Assembly: GCA_023663945.1 (NCBI GenBank)
Contig: JAMPGL010000011.1
Location: 1-64,000 of the forward strand
Source: Lachnospiraceae bacterium
GTDB lineage: Bacteria > Bacillota > Clostridia > Lachnospirales > Lachnospiraceae
Length of the DNA stretch: 64,000 nucleotides
Direction of reading: 5' to 3'
Shown: positions 41,969-51,554 of the stretch, one piece after another
How the letters are laid out: every line of letters starts with the position of its first letter
Numbering within the stretch: position 1 is the stretch's first letter
Position numbers and translations under genes: made by a program
Notes under the pieces: model-generated
What the model was told of the DNA's origin: nothing
What the model saw: only the letters and a program-made list of their open reading frames with translations
The model's database searches: none

Positions 41969-42988
41969 TTATTCATCCTCATCCGCTGTTTCAGCAGAAG
42001 CATCCTCTCTCATCCATGACTCTTCGTATCCAAAATTTTCCTTTAAATATACTTTCCAGTCAAACACCGCCTCCACGGATTTAATGGCAACCTCCGCCAT
42101 ACTCTCATCCGGCTCCTTGGTGGTCAACCGCTGTAAAAACATTCCGGGCGCTGAAATAATGCGCACAAAAATATTATCCGTCCTCCCTGCAAGCCGGATA
42201 ATCTCGTAAGAAATTCCGGCAATCACCGGGATCAGCAGGATTCGCAAAGCCAGCTTAAGCGCCGGATTATCCACCCGGATAAAGAAAAACAAAATGATGC
42301 TCACAAACATAACAAAGAACAAAAAACTGGTTCCGCATCTCTTATGAATACGGGAGCTGCGCATCACATTGTACACCGTGAGCGGTCTTCCTTTTTCAAT
42401 GCAGTTAATGCATTTATGTTCCGCCCCGTGATACTGATACAGCCTGTGAATATCTTTCATCAAACTGATTCCCACCACATAAGCAAAAAAGATTATGATA
42501 CGGATAGCGCCCTCCAAAATCGCCAAAAGAGAAGCGTTTCGAATATGCTCCGAAAGCAGCGACGACAAAAAGAAGGGCAGAAGGATAAAGATTCCTACGG
42601 CAAGCACAACCGAAATCACCGTGGTAATTCCCATCAGGATGTTTTCGCCTCTGCCGCCTGACACTTTATCTAATGCTTTATCAAGCACCGTCTCCTTTGC
42701 CTCCTCATCTTCATAAAAAGATGCTGAATAGTTCAGCGTTTTCACTCCGATGCGCAGAGAGTCAATAAAGTTAAATACGCCTCTGATAAAGGGAATCTTG
42801 GTAATCTTACTGTCGTGGAAACAGCCGTGGAAAACATCTACCTCCACCTCGATCTCTCCATCCGGCTTTCTCACCGCCACCGCATAATCGTCTTTATTCC
42901 GCATCATTACGCCCTCTAAGACCGCCTGGCCGCCGATTCCCGAGGAGCGGCTGGAACGATTGGAGCGATTGATTTTTTTCTTTTTCAT
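41969..42988 (-). CDS. DUF1385 family membrane protein
   Basis: 339 residues. Signature sequences GIGGQAVLEGVMMRNKDDYA and LYQYHGAEHKCINCIEKG with several membrane helices (about residues 110-140, 155-175, 215-260) define DUF1385, a conserved Firmicutes membrane protein of unknown function, usually found between rpmE and prmC/prfA as here. The conserved His/Cys motif suggests metal binding. Start has AGAAAGGCAAATAAC. Confidence 0.92.
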   Translation of the reverse strand: MKKKKINRSNRSSRSSGIGGQAVLEGVMMRNKDDYAVAVRKPDGEIEVEVDVFHGCFHDSKITKIPFIRGVFNFIDSLRIGVKTLNYSASFYEDEEAKETVLDKALDKVSGGRGENILMGITTVISVVLAVGIFILLPFFLSSLLSEHIRNASLLAILEGAIRIIIFFAYVVGISLMKDIHRLYQYHGAEHKCINCIEKGRPLTVYNVMRSSRIHKRCGTSFLFFVMFVSIILFFFIRVDNPALKLALRILLIPVIAGISYEIIRLAGRTDNIFVRIISAPGMFLQRLTTKEPDESMAEVAIKSVEAVFDWKVYLKENFGYEESWMREDASAETADEDE

Positions 42989-43065
42989 ATGTTATTTGCC
43001 TTTCTAAATACTGTCAAAGAGAGCGCCGAATAATGGTGCGCGCCGATTGTCTGACTAATATTATG

Positions 43066-43094
43066 AAAGGTTGAGATGTAACACCTCAACCTTT
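43066..43094 (-). terminator. Hairpin after rpmE
   Basis: AAAGGTTGAG and CTCAACCTTT form a 10-bp stem ten bases past the rpmE stop. The T-run on the minus strand is short (TTTCAT), so termination may be partial, allowing some read-through into the DUF1385 gene. Confidence 0.65.
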
Positions 43095-43104
43095 TCGTGC
43101 ATAA

Positions 43105-43311
43105 CTATTTGCTTACTACGCCGTACTTTCTGTTGAACTTGTCAATACGTCCGTCCGCTCTTGCCGCCTTCTGCTGACCTGTGTAGAATGGATGGCACTT
43201 AGAACAAACTTCAACGTGAATATCCTGTTTGGTTGAACCTGTTACAAATGTATTGCCACAGTTGCAAGTTACGGTTGCCTGATAAAACTCAGGATGGATT
43301 CCTTCTTTCAT
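43105..43311 (-). CDS. rpmE: 50S ribosomal protein L31
   Basis: 68 residues from the ATG of [29 protein letters not shown] lies somewhat far upstream. Cys pairs CNCG and CSKCH make it the zinc-binding form of L31. It sits on the large ribosomal subunit near the central protuberance. A good promoter precedes it and leaves a ~120-nt leader with a small GTTTC/GAAAC hairpin that could be an L31 autoregulatory element, although this was not tested. Confidence 0.95.
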   Translation of the reverse strand: MKEGIHPEFYQATVTCNCGNTFVTGSTKQDIHVEVCSKCHPFYTGQQKAARADGRIDKFNRKYGVVSK

Positions 43312-43436
43312 TTTAAAAATATGCTCCTTTCTCTGTCTCAAAATTTGCATTCGATAATTTTCGGTTATGGTTTAACTCCATCAACCTCTCTATAAGTCAA
43401 TTAAAATAACTACGTTTCGCCCGAAACAGCTTTTTA

Positions 43437-43465
43437 ATTGTATCACAGGCTATCCTATGTTGCAA
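43437..43465 (-). promoter_or_regulatory. Promoter of rpmE
   Basis: On the minus strand TTGCAA (43460-43465), 17 bases, TACAAT (43437-43442). Confidence 0.7.
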
Positions 43466-43490
43466 GCCCTTTTTACAATTTTAAAAGAAA

Positions 43491-44987
43491 TTACAGCCAC
43501 TTAATCTTTTTCACCATATGGACAAATTCCTGATTATTTCTGGTTCTTGCGAACATATCCAGAATCTTGTCCACAGCCTCCTCCGGCTTCATGCCGTTTA
43601 ATGCCTTCCGGATAATATTGATGGCTTCCAGCTCATCCGGCGCCAGTAAAAGATCCTCTCTTCTGGTGCTTGACTTGGGTATGTCAATTGCCGGAAAGAC
43701 TCTCTTTTCGGAAAGCTTGCGGTCCAGAACAAGTTCCATGTTGCCGGTTCCTTTAAATTCCTCGTAAACCACGTCATCCATCTTGCTTCCGGTCTCTACC
43801 AGCGCCGTTGCAAGTATGGTCAGGGAACCGCCCTCACGCATATTTCTAGCCGCACCAAAGAACCGCTTCGGCATATGAAGCGCCGCCGGATCAAGACCGC
43901 CGGATAAGGTACGTCCGCTGGGGGGAACCGTCTGATTGTAAGCTCTGGTTAATCTGGTAATGCTGTCAATCAATATCATAACGTCCTTTTGGTGTTCTAC
44001 CAGACGCTTACCTCTCTCAATTACCATCTCGGAAACTCTCTTATGATGCTCAGGGAGTTCATCAAAGGTGGAATAAATCACTTCCACATTCGGACCTTCA
44101 ATGGCTTCCTTAATGTCGGTAACTTCCTCAGGACGCTCATCAATAAGCAGAATAATCAAATGAACTTCCGGCGAATTGCGCTTAACGGACTGCGCCACTG
44201 CCTTAAGCAGCGTTGTCTTACCTGCCTTGGGGGGAGATACGATCATACCTCTCTGTCCCTTTCCGACCGGGCTGAGCAGATCCATGATACGCATTGCCAC
44301 ACTTGCGCCGGGCATTTCCAAATGAAGCCTTTCATTGGGGAAAATAGGCGTCATGTCCTCAAAATTTCTTCTTTTGGCGGCCTCCTCCGGCGTATATCCG
44401 TTGATGGTCTTAACATAAAGGAGCGCCGCAAATTTCTCTCCCTGAGTTCTCACTCTCGTGTTTCCCACGAGAATGTCTCCTGTTTTTAATCCAAATCTTC
44501 TGATCTGGCTGGGCGCCACATACACATCATGATCTCCGGGAAGATAATTGGCACAGCGTATAAAGCCGTATCCATCGGGCATAACCTCCAAAATGCCATC
44601 GGCTGTGATTCCGCTGTCAAGCTCTGCCGGATACTTGTCCTCTTCGCTCTTAGCCTCCTCCGTCCGGCTCTCCTGACGTTCATTTTGGGTCTCCTGACGC
44701 TCCTTAGACGCCAGTGCTTCTGCCTTGTCGCCAGCCTCCGCACTGCGTCCCTCAGAACGCTCGCCCTTTCCTGCCGGACGCTCCGCCCTCCTGCCGTCCG
44801 CTCTGGGAGCCTTCTCCATGACTCCCTTGGGCTGCACGCTCTTTCCTTCCGCCTTGTCCTTCTCATCCTCTGCAAGCATCAGCTCGACAAGCTCCGCCTT
44901 TTTCATCGTCGAAGTGCCTTTCAGTCCTCTTGCCTTTGCGATTGCCTTCAAATCGGCAAGTCCTAAAGACTCGTATTTTTCTCTCAT
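43491..44987 (-). CDS. rho: Transcription termination factor Rho
   Basis: 498 residues from the ATG of [20 protein letters not shown]; a longer frame exists but lacks the normal Rho start. N-terminal Rho_N helices, then an unusual ~100-residue low-complexity insert rich in Glu, Arg and Lys (about residues 45-130), the RNA-binding cold-shock-like domain ([20 protein letters not shown]) and the RecA-type motor with Walker [15 protein letters not shown] and Walker [15 protein letters not shown]. It ends transcripts by RNA translocation. Charged inserts of this kind vary between clostridia. Confidence 0.95.
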   Translation of the reverse strand: MREKYESLGLADLKAIAKARGLKGTSTMKKAELVELMLAEDEKDKAEGKSVQPKGVMEKAPRADGRRAERPAGKGERSEGRSAEAGDKAEALASKERQETQNERQESRTEEAKSEEDKYPAELDSGITADGILEVMPDGYGFIRCANYLPGDHDVYVAPSQIRRFGLKTGDILVGNTRVRTQGEKFAALLYVKTINGYTPEEAAKRRNFEDMTPIFPNERLHLEMPGASVAMRIMDLLSPVGKGQRGMIVSPPKAGKTTLLKAVAQSVKRNSPEVHLIILLIDERPEEVTDIKEAIEGPNVEVIYSTFDELPEHHKRVSEMVIERGKRLVEHQKDVMILIDSITRLTRAYNQTVPPSGRTLSGGLDPAALHMPKRFFGAARNMREGGSLTILATALVETGSKMDDVVYEEFKGTGNMELVLDRKLSEKRVFPAIDIPKSSTRREDLLLAPDELEAINIIRKALNGMKPEEAVDKILDMFARTRNNQEFVHMVKKIKWL

Positions 44988-45094
44988 AAAATGTAACCAT
45001 ACCTTTCTATTATAAATAATCAAATTCTGCACAAAAAATAATTTTTCTTTTGGGAAAAATATACGATCTGTCATTTGAAATGTTTACAAAGGAT

Positions 45095-45100
45095 ATTATA
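45095..45100 (-). promoter_or_regulatory. Probable -10 box for rho
   Basis: TATAAT on the minus strand about 110 bases before the rho start; the matching -35 (TTTCTA) is weak, so this is tentative. Confidence 0.4.
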
Positions 45101-45147
45101 CAACATATTTATCAAAATAGAAAGCATTTTTTTAAATTTTTTATTAT

Positions 45148-45222
45148 ACAGCAATTCAGCCTTGCAGGAACGGAACATGACACGGAACTTTCCCGTTGCC
45201 CGAAACTGCAAGGCTAAGCTGT
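45148..45222 (-). other. Long stem-loop after the symporter gene
   Basis: AGCCTTGCAG (45158-45167) pairs with CTGCAAGGCT (45206-45215), extended by ACAGC (45148-45152) and GCTGT (45218-45222); the loop contains a second dyad ACGG-GAA/TTCCGT. It starts six bases after the symporter stop. No T-run follows, so it is a 3'-end structure or small RNA element rather than a classic terminator. Confidence 0.5.
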
Positions 45223-45227
45223 TATAC

Positions 45228-46766
45228 TTAATCGCTTAAAGATCTCTTTACCGAAACCTCAATCTTCTTATTATAACAGGAGAAGGTATCCTCCACCCAT
45301 TTCTGATCCGGCTTCGGGGTCAGAAGACTCACCACCGGAACAATCACAAGCCCTGCCAGCATTGCAAACGCACCTGCGTTGATGGGCGACTGTAATAATA
45401 CCGGGAAACTGCTCCTCGCCAGCATATTTAAAATCATAAATCCCGCTCCAAAAACAAAGCTTACATAGCATGCCGCCTTGGTTGTCCTTTTCCAGTATAG
45501 CCCATAAAGGAACGGCGCCAAAAATGCCCCCGCAAGCGCTCCCCAGGAAACGCCCATAAGCTGAGCAATAAAGGTAATATTGCTTTTATACTGTATCCCT
45601 GCAATCACTGCGGAAATAGCTATAAACACCACAATCAGCACCCGCATGATCAGCACCTGTCTTTTTTCATCCATGTCCTTAATCACATGCCCTTTGAGCA
45701 CGTCCAATGTCAATGTGGAACTGGACGCCATAACTAAGGAAGACAGGGTTGACATGGAAGCCGAAAGCACCAGAATCACTACCAGGCCGATTAAAATCGG
45801 TGAAAGCCCGGAAAGCATAGTGGGAATCACAGAGTCATATCCGTTTGCCGCAATATCAATCTGGTCGGAGAATAATCTTCCGAAACCGCCAAGGAAATAG
45901 CATCCGCCGGAAACCACTACCGCAAAAAGCGTGGAAATAATGGTTCCCTTTTTGATGGATTCCTCACTCTTAATGGCGTAAAATTTTTGAACCATCTGAG
46001 GCAGTCCCCAAGTGCCCAGCGAAGTCAAAATAACGACCCCGAGAAGATTCAGCGGATCCGGTCCAAAGAAGGAAGCAAATACGCCCGGCTGTGTGGAAAC
46101 CGTCTCATCCTGAATGGAAGCAAGCCCGTTCAGCGCCTCCATGAACCCTCCGTTGGTCTTCAGCACTGCCGCAATGACTATCACAATTCCTACCAGCATA
46201 ATCATTCCCTGCAAAAAGTCATTGATTGCGGTTGCCATATAGCCTCCGGCAATTACATAAATTCCCGTCAAAACTGCCATTGCCACAATACATACGGTAT
46301 AGTCAATGTCAAACGCCATCCCAAACAGGCGGGACAATCCGTTATATAAGGAAGCCGTATAAGGAATCAGAAAAATAAATACGATGACTGACGCGCAGAT
46401 TTTAAGCCCCTTTGACTGAAATCTGGTTCCAAAAAACTCCGGCATTGTGGCACTGTCCAAATGCTGGGTCATGACTCTGGTTCTTCTTCCCAAAATCACC
46501 CATGCCAACATAGAGCCGATCAGCGCATTTCCAATGCCAATCCAAGTGGATGCAATTCCATATTTCCATCCAAACTGTCCTGCATATCCTACAAAGATTA
46601 CCGCTGAAAAGTAAGAAGTTCCATAGGCAAAAGCGGTAAGCCAGGGGCCTACGCTTCTCCCTCCCAAAACGAACCCGTTTACATCGGTAGCGTGTTTTCT
46701 ACAGTAAAATCCAATGCCGACCATAGCACCGAAAAATACCAGTAACATTAAGATTTTGATAATCAT
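45228..46766 (-). CDS. Sodium:solute symporter (SSS family)
   Basis: 512 residues with about 13 membrane helices. GFVLGGRSVGPWLTAFAYGT and the SSS signature-like region GGYMATAINDFLQGMIMLVG, together with GTWGLPQMVQKFYAIKSEES, place it in the sodium/solute (PutP/PanF-like) family. It imports a solute with Na+. An acyl-CoA ligase gene lies 14 bp upstream in the same operon, so a carboxylate cargo that is then activated with CoA is likely, by context. Start has AAAAGGAGAAAAGAAA. Confidence 0.92.
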   Translation of the reverse strand: MIIKILMLLVFFGAMVGIGFYCRKHATDVNGFVLGGRSVGPWLTAFAYGTSYFSAVIFVGYAGQFGWKYGIASTWIGIGNALIGSMLAWVILGRRTRVMTQHLDSATMPEFFGTRFQSKGLKICASVIVFIFLIPYTASLYNGLSRLFGMAFDIDYTVCIVAMAVLTGIYVIAGGYMATAINDFLQGMIMLVGIVIVIAAVLKTNGGFMEALNGLASIQDETVSTQPGVFASFFGPDPLNLLGVVILTSLGTWGLPQMVQKFYAIKSEESIKKGTIISTLFAVVVSGGCYFLGGFGRLFSDQIDIAANGYDSVIPTMLSGLSPILIGLVVILVLSASMSTLSSLVMASSSTLTLDVLKGHVIKDMDEKRQVLIMRVLIVVFIAISAVIAGIQYKSNITFIAQLMGVSWGALAGAFLAPFLYGLYWKRTTKAACYVSFVFGAGFMILNMLARSSFPVLLQSPINAGAFAMLAGLVIVPVVSLLTPKPDQKWVEDTFSCYNKKIEVSVKRSLSD

Positions 46767-46780
46767 TTTCTTTTCTCCTT

Positions 46781-48418
46781 TTAACTTCTGATCTGTGCCT
46801 CTACCAGCCTTGTCCCACAGTAAATCTCACGCAGCTTGGGCTTTTCGATTTTACCGGTAGGGTTTCTGGGAATCTCTGCAAAAACTACCTTGTGGGGACG
46901 CTTATATCTGGGAAGCTTTAAGCAGAAATTCATGATTTCCTCTTCGGTGCACTCCATATCAGGCTTTAACTCAATCACTGCAAGGGTTGTCTCACCCAGC
47001 CGCTTATCGGGAATGCCGATTACCGCCACGTCATGCACGGCGCCGTGATTGCGGATAAAATCCTCAATCTGCACCGGATAGATATTTTCACCGCCGCTGA
47101 TGATCACGTCCTTTTTCCTATCTACCAGAAAAATAAATCCATCTTCATCTTCCATTGCCATATCTCCGGTAAAAAGCCATCCATCCGGAGAAAGGACTTC
47201 TGCGGTGGCTTGCTCGTCATTGTAATAGCAGGTCATAACGCCGGGACCCTTCACGGCAAGCTCTCCCACGTCTCCGCGCTTTACTTCTTCCCGGTTTTCG
47301 TCCACAATCTTTACCTTCCATCCAAATCCCGGTTTTCCAATAGCGCCAACCTTATGTATATTTTCCACCCCCAAATGCACACAGCCCGGGCCAATGGACT
47401 CACTCAGCCCGTAATTGGTGTCATACTGATGCGACGGAAAATAACTGCACCAATGCTTAATCAGACTGGGCGGAACCGGCTGAGCCCCGATATGCATCAG
47501 CCTCCATTGGGAAAGCTCATAGTCTTCCAATTTCAGCCTTCCGCTGTCGAGGGCTTCCAGAATATCCTGCGCCCAGGGCACTAACAGCCAGACTATGGTA
47601 CATTTTTCCTTAGACACCGTATCCAAAATATATTCCGGCTTCGTTCCTTTTAAAAGGATCGCTTTGCTTCCTGAGAGCAGGGAACCAAACCAGTGCATCT
47701 TTGCTCCTGTGTGATAAAGAGGCGGAATGCAGAGAAAAACATCGTCCCTGGTCTGTCCGTGGTGGTTCTGTTCCACCCGGCAGGAGTGGATTAAACTCTC
47801 ATGATTGTGCAGAATCGCCTTGGGGAATCCGGTAGTCCCCGATGAGAAATAAATTGCAGCATCATCCGCCTCCGTCAGCGCAATCTTGGGCGCGGTGCTG
47901 GAACAGTTGGATGTCAGCGAATTGTAATCCTCCGCAAAGGAAGGGCACGGTTCTCCCACAAAAAACAACAGCCGGTTCTTGCTGATGGTATCTGCAATCT
48001 CCTCCACGCGTCCGATAAACTCCGGGCCAAAAACTAAAATATCTGCCTCTGCAAGATTCACGCAATATTCGATTTCGTCCGATGCATAGCGGAAATTTAA
48101 AGGCACCGCCAGCGCACCCGTCTTCAAAATGCCAAAATAAATAGGCAGCCACTCTAAACAGTTCATCAAAAGGATTGCCACCTTATCACCCTTTTTAATT
48201 CCTCTTTGAAGCAGCAGATTCGCAAACCGGTTTGCCTTTTCATCAAAAACCCTCCAAGAGATTTCCCTGCGGTAATGAGTCAGGGGATTCGGCTCCATCA
48301 GTTCATATTCCTTCCACGTCACCCGGCGGACTTCCTTCACCTCCGGATTGATTTCCACCAGACAAATCTCGTCTCCATAGCTCCTGCTGTTCTGCTCCAG
48401 CACATCAACAATTGTCAT
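46781..48418 (-). CDS. Acyl-CoA synthetase (AMP-forming)
   Basis: 545 residues. Class I adenylate-forming motifs are complete: P-loop IYFSSGTTGFPKAI, NYGLSESIGPG, the adenine/ribose motif GWLFTGDMAMEDEDGFIFLV and the C-terminal catalytic Lys in PRNPTGKIEKPKLRE. It joins a carboxylic acid to CoA through an acyl-adenylate. The substrate pocket cannot be read by eye; carnitine-like, aromatic or fatty acids are possible. The paired symporter suggests an imported substrate. An insertion near residue 40 (YELMEPNPLTHYRRE) looks unusual for the family. Confidence 0.9.
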   Translation of the reverse strand: MTIVDVLEQNSRSYGDEICLVEINPEVKEVRRVTWKEYELMEPNPLTHYRREISWRVFDEKANRFANLLLQRGIKKGDKVAILLMNCLEWLPIYFGILKTGALAVPLNFRYASDEIEYCVNLAEADILVFGPEFIGRVEEIADTISKNRLLFFVGEPCPSFAEDYNSLTSNCSSTAPKIALTEADDAAIYFSSGTTGFPKAILHNHESLIHSCRVEQNHHGQTRDDVFLCIPPLYHTGAKMHWFGSLLSGSKAILLKGTKPEYILDTVSKEKCTIVWLLVPWAQDILEALDSGRLKLEDYELSQWRLMHIGAQPVPPSLIKHWCSYFPSHQYDTNYGLSESIGPGCVHLGVENIHKVGAIGKPGFGWKVKIVDENREEVKRGDVGELAVKGPGVMTCYYNDEQATAEVLSPDGWLFTGDMAMEDEDGFIFLVDRKKDVIISGGENIYPVQIEDFIRNHGAVHDVAVIGIPDKRLGETTLAVIELKPDMECTEEEIMNFCLKLPRYKRPHKVVFAEIPRNPTGKIEKPKLREIYCGTRLVEAQIRS

Positions 48419-48504
48419 TTTCTCTTCGCCTTTCTTTCGTCACACTAATAGTAAACGGCATTTGTTATGTCGTTCACCACAATTTAAAGCTTTAACGCTT
48501 TGAC

Positions 48505-49908
48505 TTATAAAAGTATACCTAAAAGAGACGGTATTGTCAACAGCGTTTGAAATCCGCCCTTTTCCCTATGACATATTTCTATCTTTCCGTGATGCGCATC
48601 TATAATCTGCTTCACAATCCGCAGTCCAAGCCCATGCTGTTCTCCAAAAGCCGCGGTATCACAGTACAGGGAGCATAGTGCGTAATTCAGTCTTTCCATC
48701 TGCTCATCCGACACGCCTGCCCCATCATCCGCAACGCGTATTACACAGTCCTTTTCCTTTAATGCAATTGATACCCAAATCCGGCATCCGTCCTCATTAT
48801 GGTTGATACTGTTTTGAATCAGATTTGCAACGGCGCGCCGAAGCAAATCGCTATCCGCCTCAACCTCACAGACCGCAAACCCGGCATCCGTCCCCCATTC
48901 TATCGGAAATTTATCTTCTATATCCAAATTCACAAAATCCGTGACCACTTGACGGACGATGGCAACAGCATTCTCCTTTTTGAATTTAAGAGGCTGTGCG
49001 TGATATTCCAGCCGGGAGGCAAGATTCAGGTCGTCAACCAGATCTTTTATTTTTCTGCTCTGCCTTACAATCACCGTGGCTTTTCTACGTTCGCTCTCCA
49101 AAAGAGCTCCGGAGCTTTCCAACTGTCCGGCATATCCCATCACCATCGATAAGGGCGTCCGGATGTCATGGGAGATGCCTGCAATCCAGTTTGCCCTTGC
49201 GGTTTCCTTCTTTTGCAGTTCTGATGCCTGCTCCTGCAAAGTCATGGACGTCCTGTTAATACTTTCCGCCAGCTCAGACAGCGCCCCCTTTTCCTCTACA
49301 TGCACCGGAATCCCCTCCGCCAGCCCCTGTATTCCACCGATTATAGGCTTGATGGAGCGGATCAGCCCAAAGTTGGCGGCCACATAAATTAGGAAAATCA
49401 ATCCCATATTTATTCCTAAAGCAATCAATATATTTCTCGGAAGGCTGGCAATAAAATCATAGTCCCAGTTCGCCCGTGTGAGCTTCCAATAGCTGTCTTT
49501 CGGGTATCCCAGCACCAAAATTCCTTCCTCTGCCTCCCCGGTAAAAGCCGGATAACCGTTCACATATCCCCGCGACAAATCGGCAATTTCAGACAAGGTG
49601 TACTGCATGGGAATCCCTTCCGGCAGATTGTCCGACTGCCAGATGACTTTTCGGGTATCGTTATCAATCAAAATACCCCAGACGTTTTGCTCTTCCAATT
49701 CCTCACGCATCTCATCCGCAGGCAAATATCCCTCTTCCGTCCATTGGAATCCTTCCGCCGTCCATTGTGCGGTGTCCCATGCAGAAACGGCGGAAATGTT
49801 TCTCACAAAGACCAGTCCAAAAAAGATTATGTTTAAAATTACAAGTATCAGGATACTCAATATCATAATGCCTACAAAACGGCGTATCAGCTTTGGTATG
49901 CTCCTCAT
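48505..49908 (-). CDS. Sensor histidine kinase (HisKA type)
   Basis: 467 residues from the ATG one base after the regulator stop, with GGAGGGAAAATAGA upstream. Two membrane helices (about residues 10-32 and 160-182) enclose a ~125-residue extracellular sensor. HAMP-like linker, H-box WIAGISHDIRTPLSMVMGYA, N-box NLIQNSINHNEDG and G-boxes DDGAGVSD and HGLGLRIVKQII are present. It should phosphorylate the OmpR-type regulator just upstream and control the divergent ABC exporter. Confidence 0.92.
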   Translation of the reverse strand: MRSIPKLIRRFVGIMILSILILVILNIIFFGLVFVRNISAVSAWDTAQWTAEGFQWTEEGYLPADEMREELEEQNVWGILIDNDTRKVIWQSDNLPEGIPMQYTLSEIADLSRGYVNGYPAFTGEAEEGILVLGYPKDSYWKLTRANWDYDFIASLPRNILIALGINMGLIFLIYVAANFGLIRSIKPIIGGIQGLAEGIPVHVEEKGALSELAESINRTSMTLQEQASELQKKETARANWIAGISHDIRTPLSMVMGYAGQLESSGALLESERRKATVIVRQSRKIKDLVDDLNLASRLEYHAQPLKFKKENAVAIVRQVVTDFVNLDIEDKFPIEWGTDAGFAVCEVEADSDLLRRAVANLIQNSINHNEDGCRIWVSIALKEKDCVIRVADDGAGVSDEQMERLNYALCSLYCDTAAFGEQHGLGLRIVKQIIDAHHGKIEICHREKGGFQTLLTIPSLLGILL

Positions 49909-49909
49909 T

Positions 49910-50614
49910 CTATTTTCCCTCCACAATCAGCTTATAGCCCAGCCCTTTCACCGTGACCAGAGAGACGGGCTGGGAAGGATTCTGTTCAATTTTTTCCCGG
50001 ATACGGCGTATATGCGCCATCAAAGAGTTTTCGTACCCAAAGGGATTGTCGCCCCACGCCGCCTCACACAAAGCGTCAATCGTCACAATCCGCCCTGCGC
50101 CGCGGTATAACGCCGACAATAATTCATACTCTTTTGCTGTAAGAGGAATCTGTTCCCCATTTTTAATCACCTCCGCACGGGAAAAATCAATTTGACTGCC
50201 CCGCAGGCGGACAAGCGGATTTTCTTCCTTATAGCTCCTTCTAAGGACTGCCATAACCCGAAAACAAAGCTCCTTCGGCAAAAACGGCTTTACCATATAG
50301 TCATCCGCGCCTAGTCCAAAACCCTTGAACTTGCCCTCCTCTTCCCCGCGCGCCGTCAAAAATAATACCGGATGGTCCCTGTCGCGTTTCAACTGCTCTA
50401 ACAGTTGAAATCCGTCCCCGTCGGGAAGCATTACGTCAAGAATTGCCAGCTCAGGGCGAAATTCCCGGGCTTCTTCCAGCGCACGGCTTATGCTGTCTGC
50501 CGTTCTCACATTTTCAAATCCATATTCCGTCAAAATCTCAAAGACCATGTCCAAAAGCTTCTGTTCATCATCCACAAGCAGTATCCGTTTTCTTAATAAG
50601 TAATCATCGCCCAT
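49910..50614 (-). CDS. OmpR family response regulator
   Basis: 234 residues, start ATG with TTAAGGAGATTTAAGC. Receiver with acid pair VDDEQK, phospho-acceptor Asp in LAILDVMLPDGDGFQ, Lys in YMVKPFLPKEL; C-terminal winged helix (LTAKEYELLSALYRGAGRIV, MAHIRRIREKIEQNP, VKGLGYKLIVEGK). Gene order regulator-kinase facing a LanFEG-type transporter suggests control of peptide-antibiotic resistance. Confidence 0.93.
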   Translation of the reverse strand: MGDDYLLRKRILLVDDEQKLLDMVFEILTEYGFENVRTADSISRALEEAREFRPELAILDVMLPDGDGFQLLEQLKRDRDHPVLFLTARGEEEGKFKGFGLGADDYMVKPFLPKELCFRVMAVLRRSYKEENPLVRLRGSQIDFSRAEVIKNGEQIPLTAKEYELLSALYRGAGRIVTIDALCEAAWGDNPFGYENSLMAHIRRIREKIEQNPSQPVSLVTVKGLGYKLIVEGK

Positions 50615-50709
50615 GCTTAAATCTCCTTAAGACCTCTTTTTGGCAAGCCTGCTAATCGGCTTTGTAACTATTGTATCACAAATCCCTTGTTCTTTTGCCC
50701 TTCTGTAAA

Positions 50710-50728
50710 AATGTAAGGTAAATGTAAG
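50710..50728 (+). promoter_or_regulatory. Direct repeat in the divergent regulatory region
   Basis: AATGTAAG occurs at 50710-50717 and 50721-50728, one helical turn (11 bp) apart, between the regulator and the ABC exporter. Same-face direct repeats are the typical binding site of OmpR-family regulators. Confidence 0.5.
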
Positions 50729-50789
50729 ACAGCGGAAAGGTTAACGCAAGATCCGCAGAGTATGATAAGACTTGAAAGGAGAGATTACT

Positions 50790-51554
50790 ATGAATACTAT
50801 CATTGAAACAGAACATTTAACCAAAAAATTTAAATCTTTTGTTGCGGTAAACGACATTTCACTCCATATCCGCAAAGGGAGTATTTACGGATTTTTGGGT
50901 CCCAACGGAGCTGGAAAATCCACTACCATGAAAATGCTTTTAGGGCTGACCGCGCCGACCAGAGGAAGCTTTACCATTGACGGAAAGCACTTTCCCGAAG
51001 ACCGCCTTGCCATTTTAAAAGGCGTTGGATCTCTGATTGAATCGCCTTCTTTTTATGCAAATCTGACTGGCAGGGAAAATCTTGATATAATCCGCCGTAT
51101 TTTAAGACTTCCCGAAACCGCCGCCGATGATGCGCTGGAGCTGGTTGGGCTTTCCGAATTTGGCAGCCGGCTTGCAAAAAAATATTCGCTGGGCATGAAG
51201 CAGAGACTCGGGCTTGCCGGAGCCTTAATCGGCAGACCGCCCGTTTTGATTCTGGACGAACCCACCAACGGGCTTGACCCTGCCGGCATCCATGAAATCC
51301 GCAATCTAATTAAGTCTCTGCCCGGTCTCTACGACTGCACCGTCTTAATTTCCTCGCACATGCTGTCGGAAATTGAGCTGATGGCTGACGACATCGGGAT
51401 CCTGAATCATGGCAGGCTGCTGTTTGAGGGCAGTCTGGACGACTTACGGCAGAGAGCGTTACAGTCCGGATTCTCTGCGGAGCATCTGGAAGATATGTTT
51501 CTATCTATGGTTGAAGAGGATAATACCCACAGAAAGCAGAGGGCGCAGTTATGA
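50790..51554 (+). CDS. ABC transporter ATPase (lantibiotic immunity LanF type)
   Basis: 254 residues from the ATG preceded by GAAAGGAGAGATTACT. Walker A GPNGAGKSTTMKMLLG, signature YSLGMKQRLGLAGALIG, Walker B PVLILDEPTNGLDPAG and the switch His in LISSHMLSE are intact. With two different permease genes downstream it fits the LanFEG/BcrAB-like group that expels lantibiotics from the membrane. The next gene overlaps by four bases. No lantibiotic precursor or maturation gene is near, so it probably serves protection. Confidence 0.9.
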   Translation: MNTIIETEHLTKKFKSFVAVNDISLHIRKGSIYGFLGPNGAGKSTTMKMLLGLTAPTRGSFTIDGKHFPEDRLAILKGVGSLIESPSFYANLTGRENLDIIRRILRLPETAADDALELVGLSEFGSRLAKKYSLGMKQRLGLAGALIGRPPVLILDEPTNGLDPAGIHEIRNLIKSLPGLYDCTVLISSHMLSEIELMADDIGILNHGRLLFEGSLDDLRQRALQSGFSAEHLEDMFLSMVEEDNTHRKQRAQL

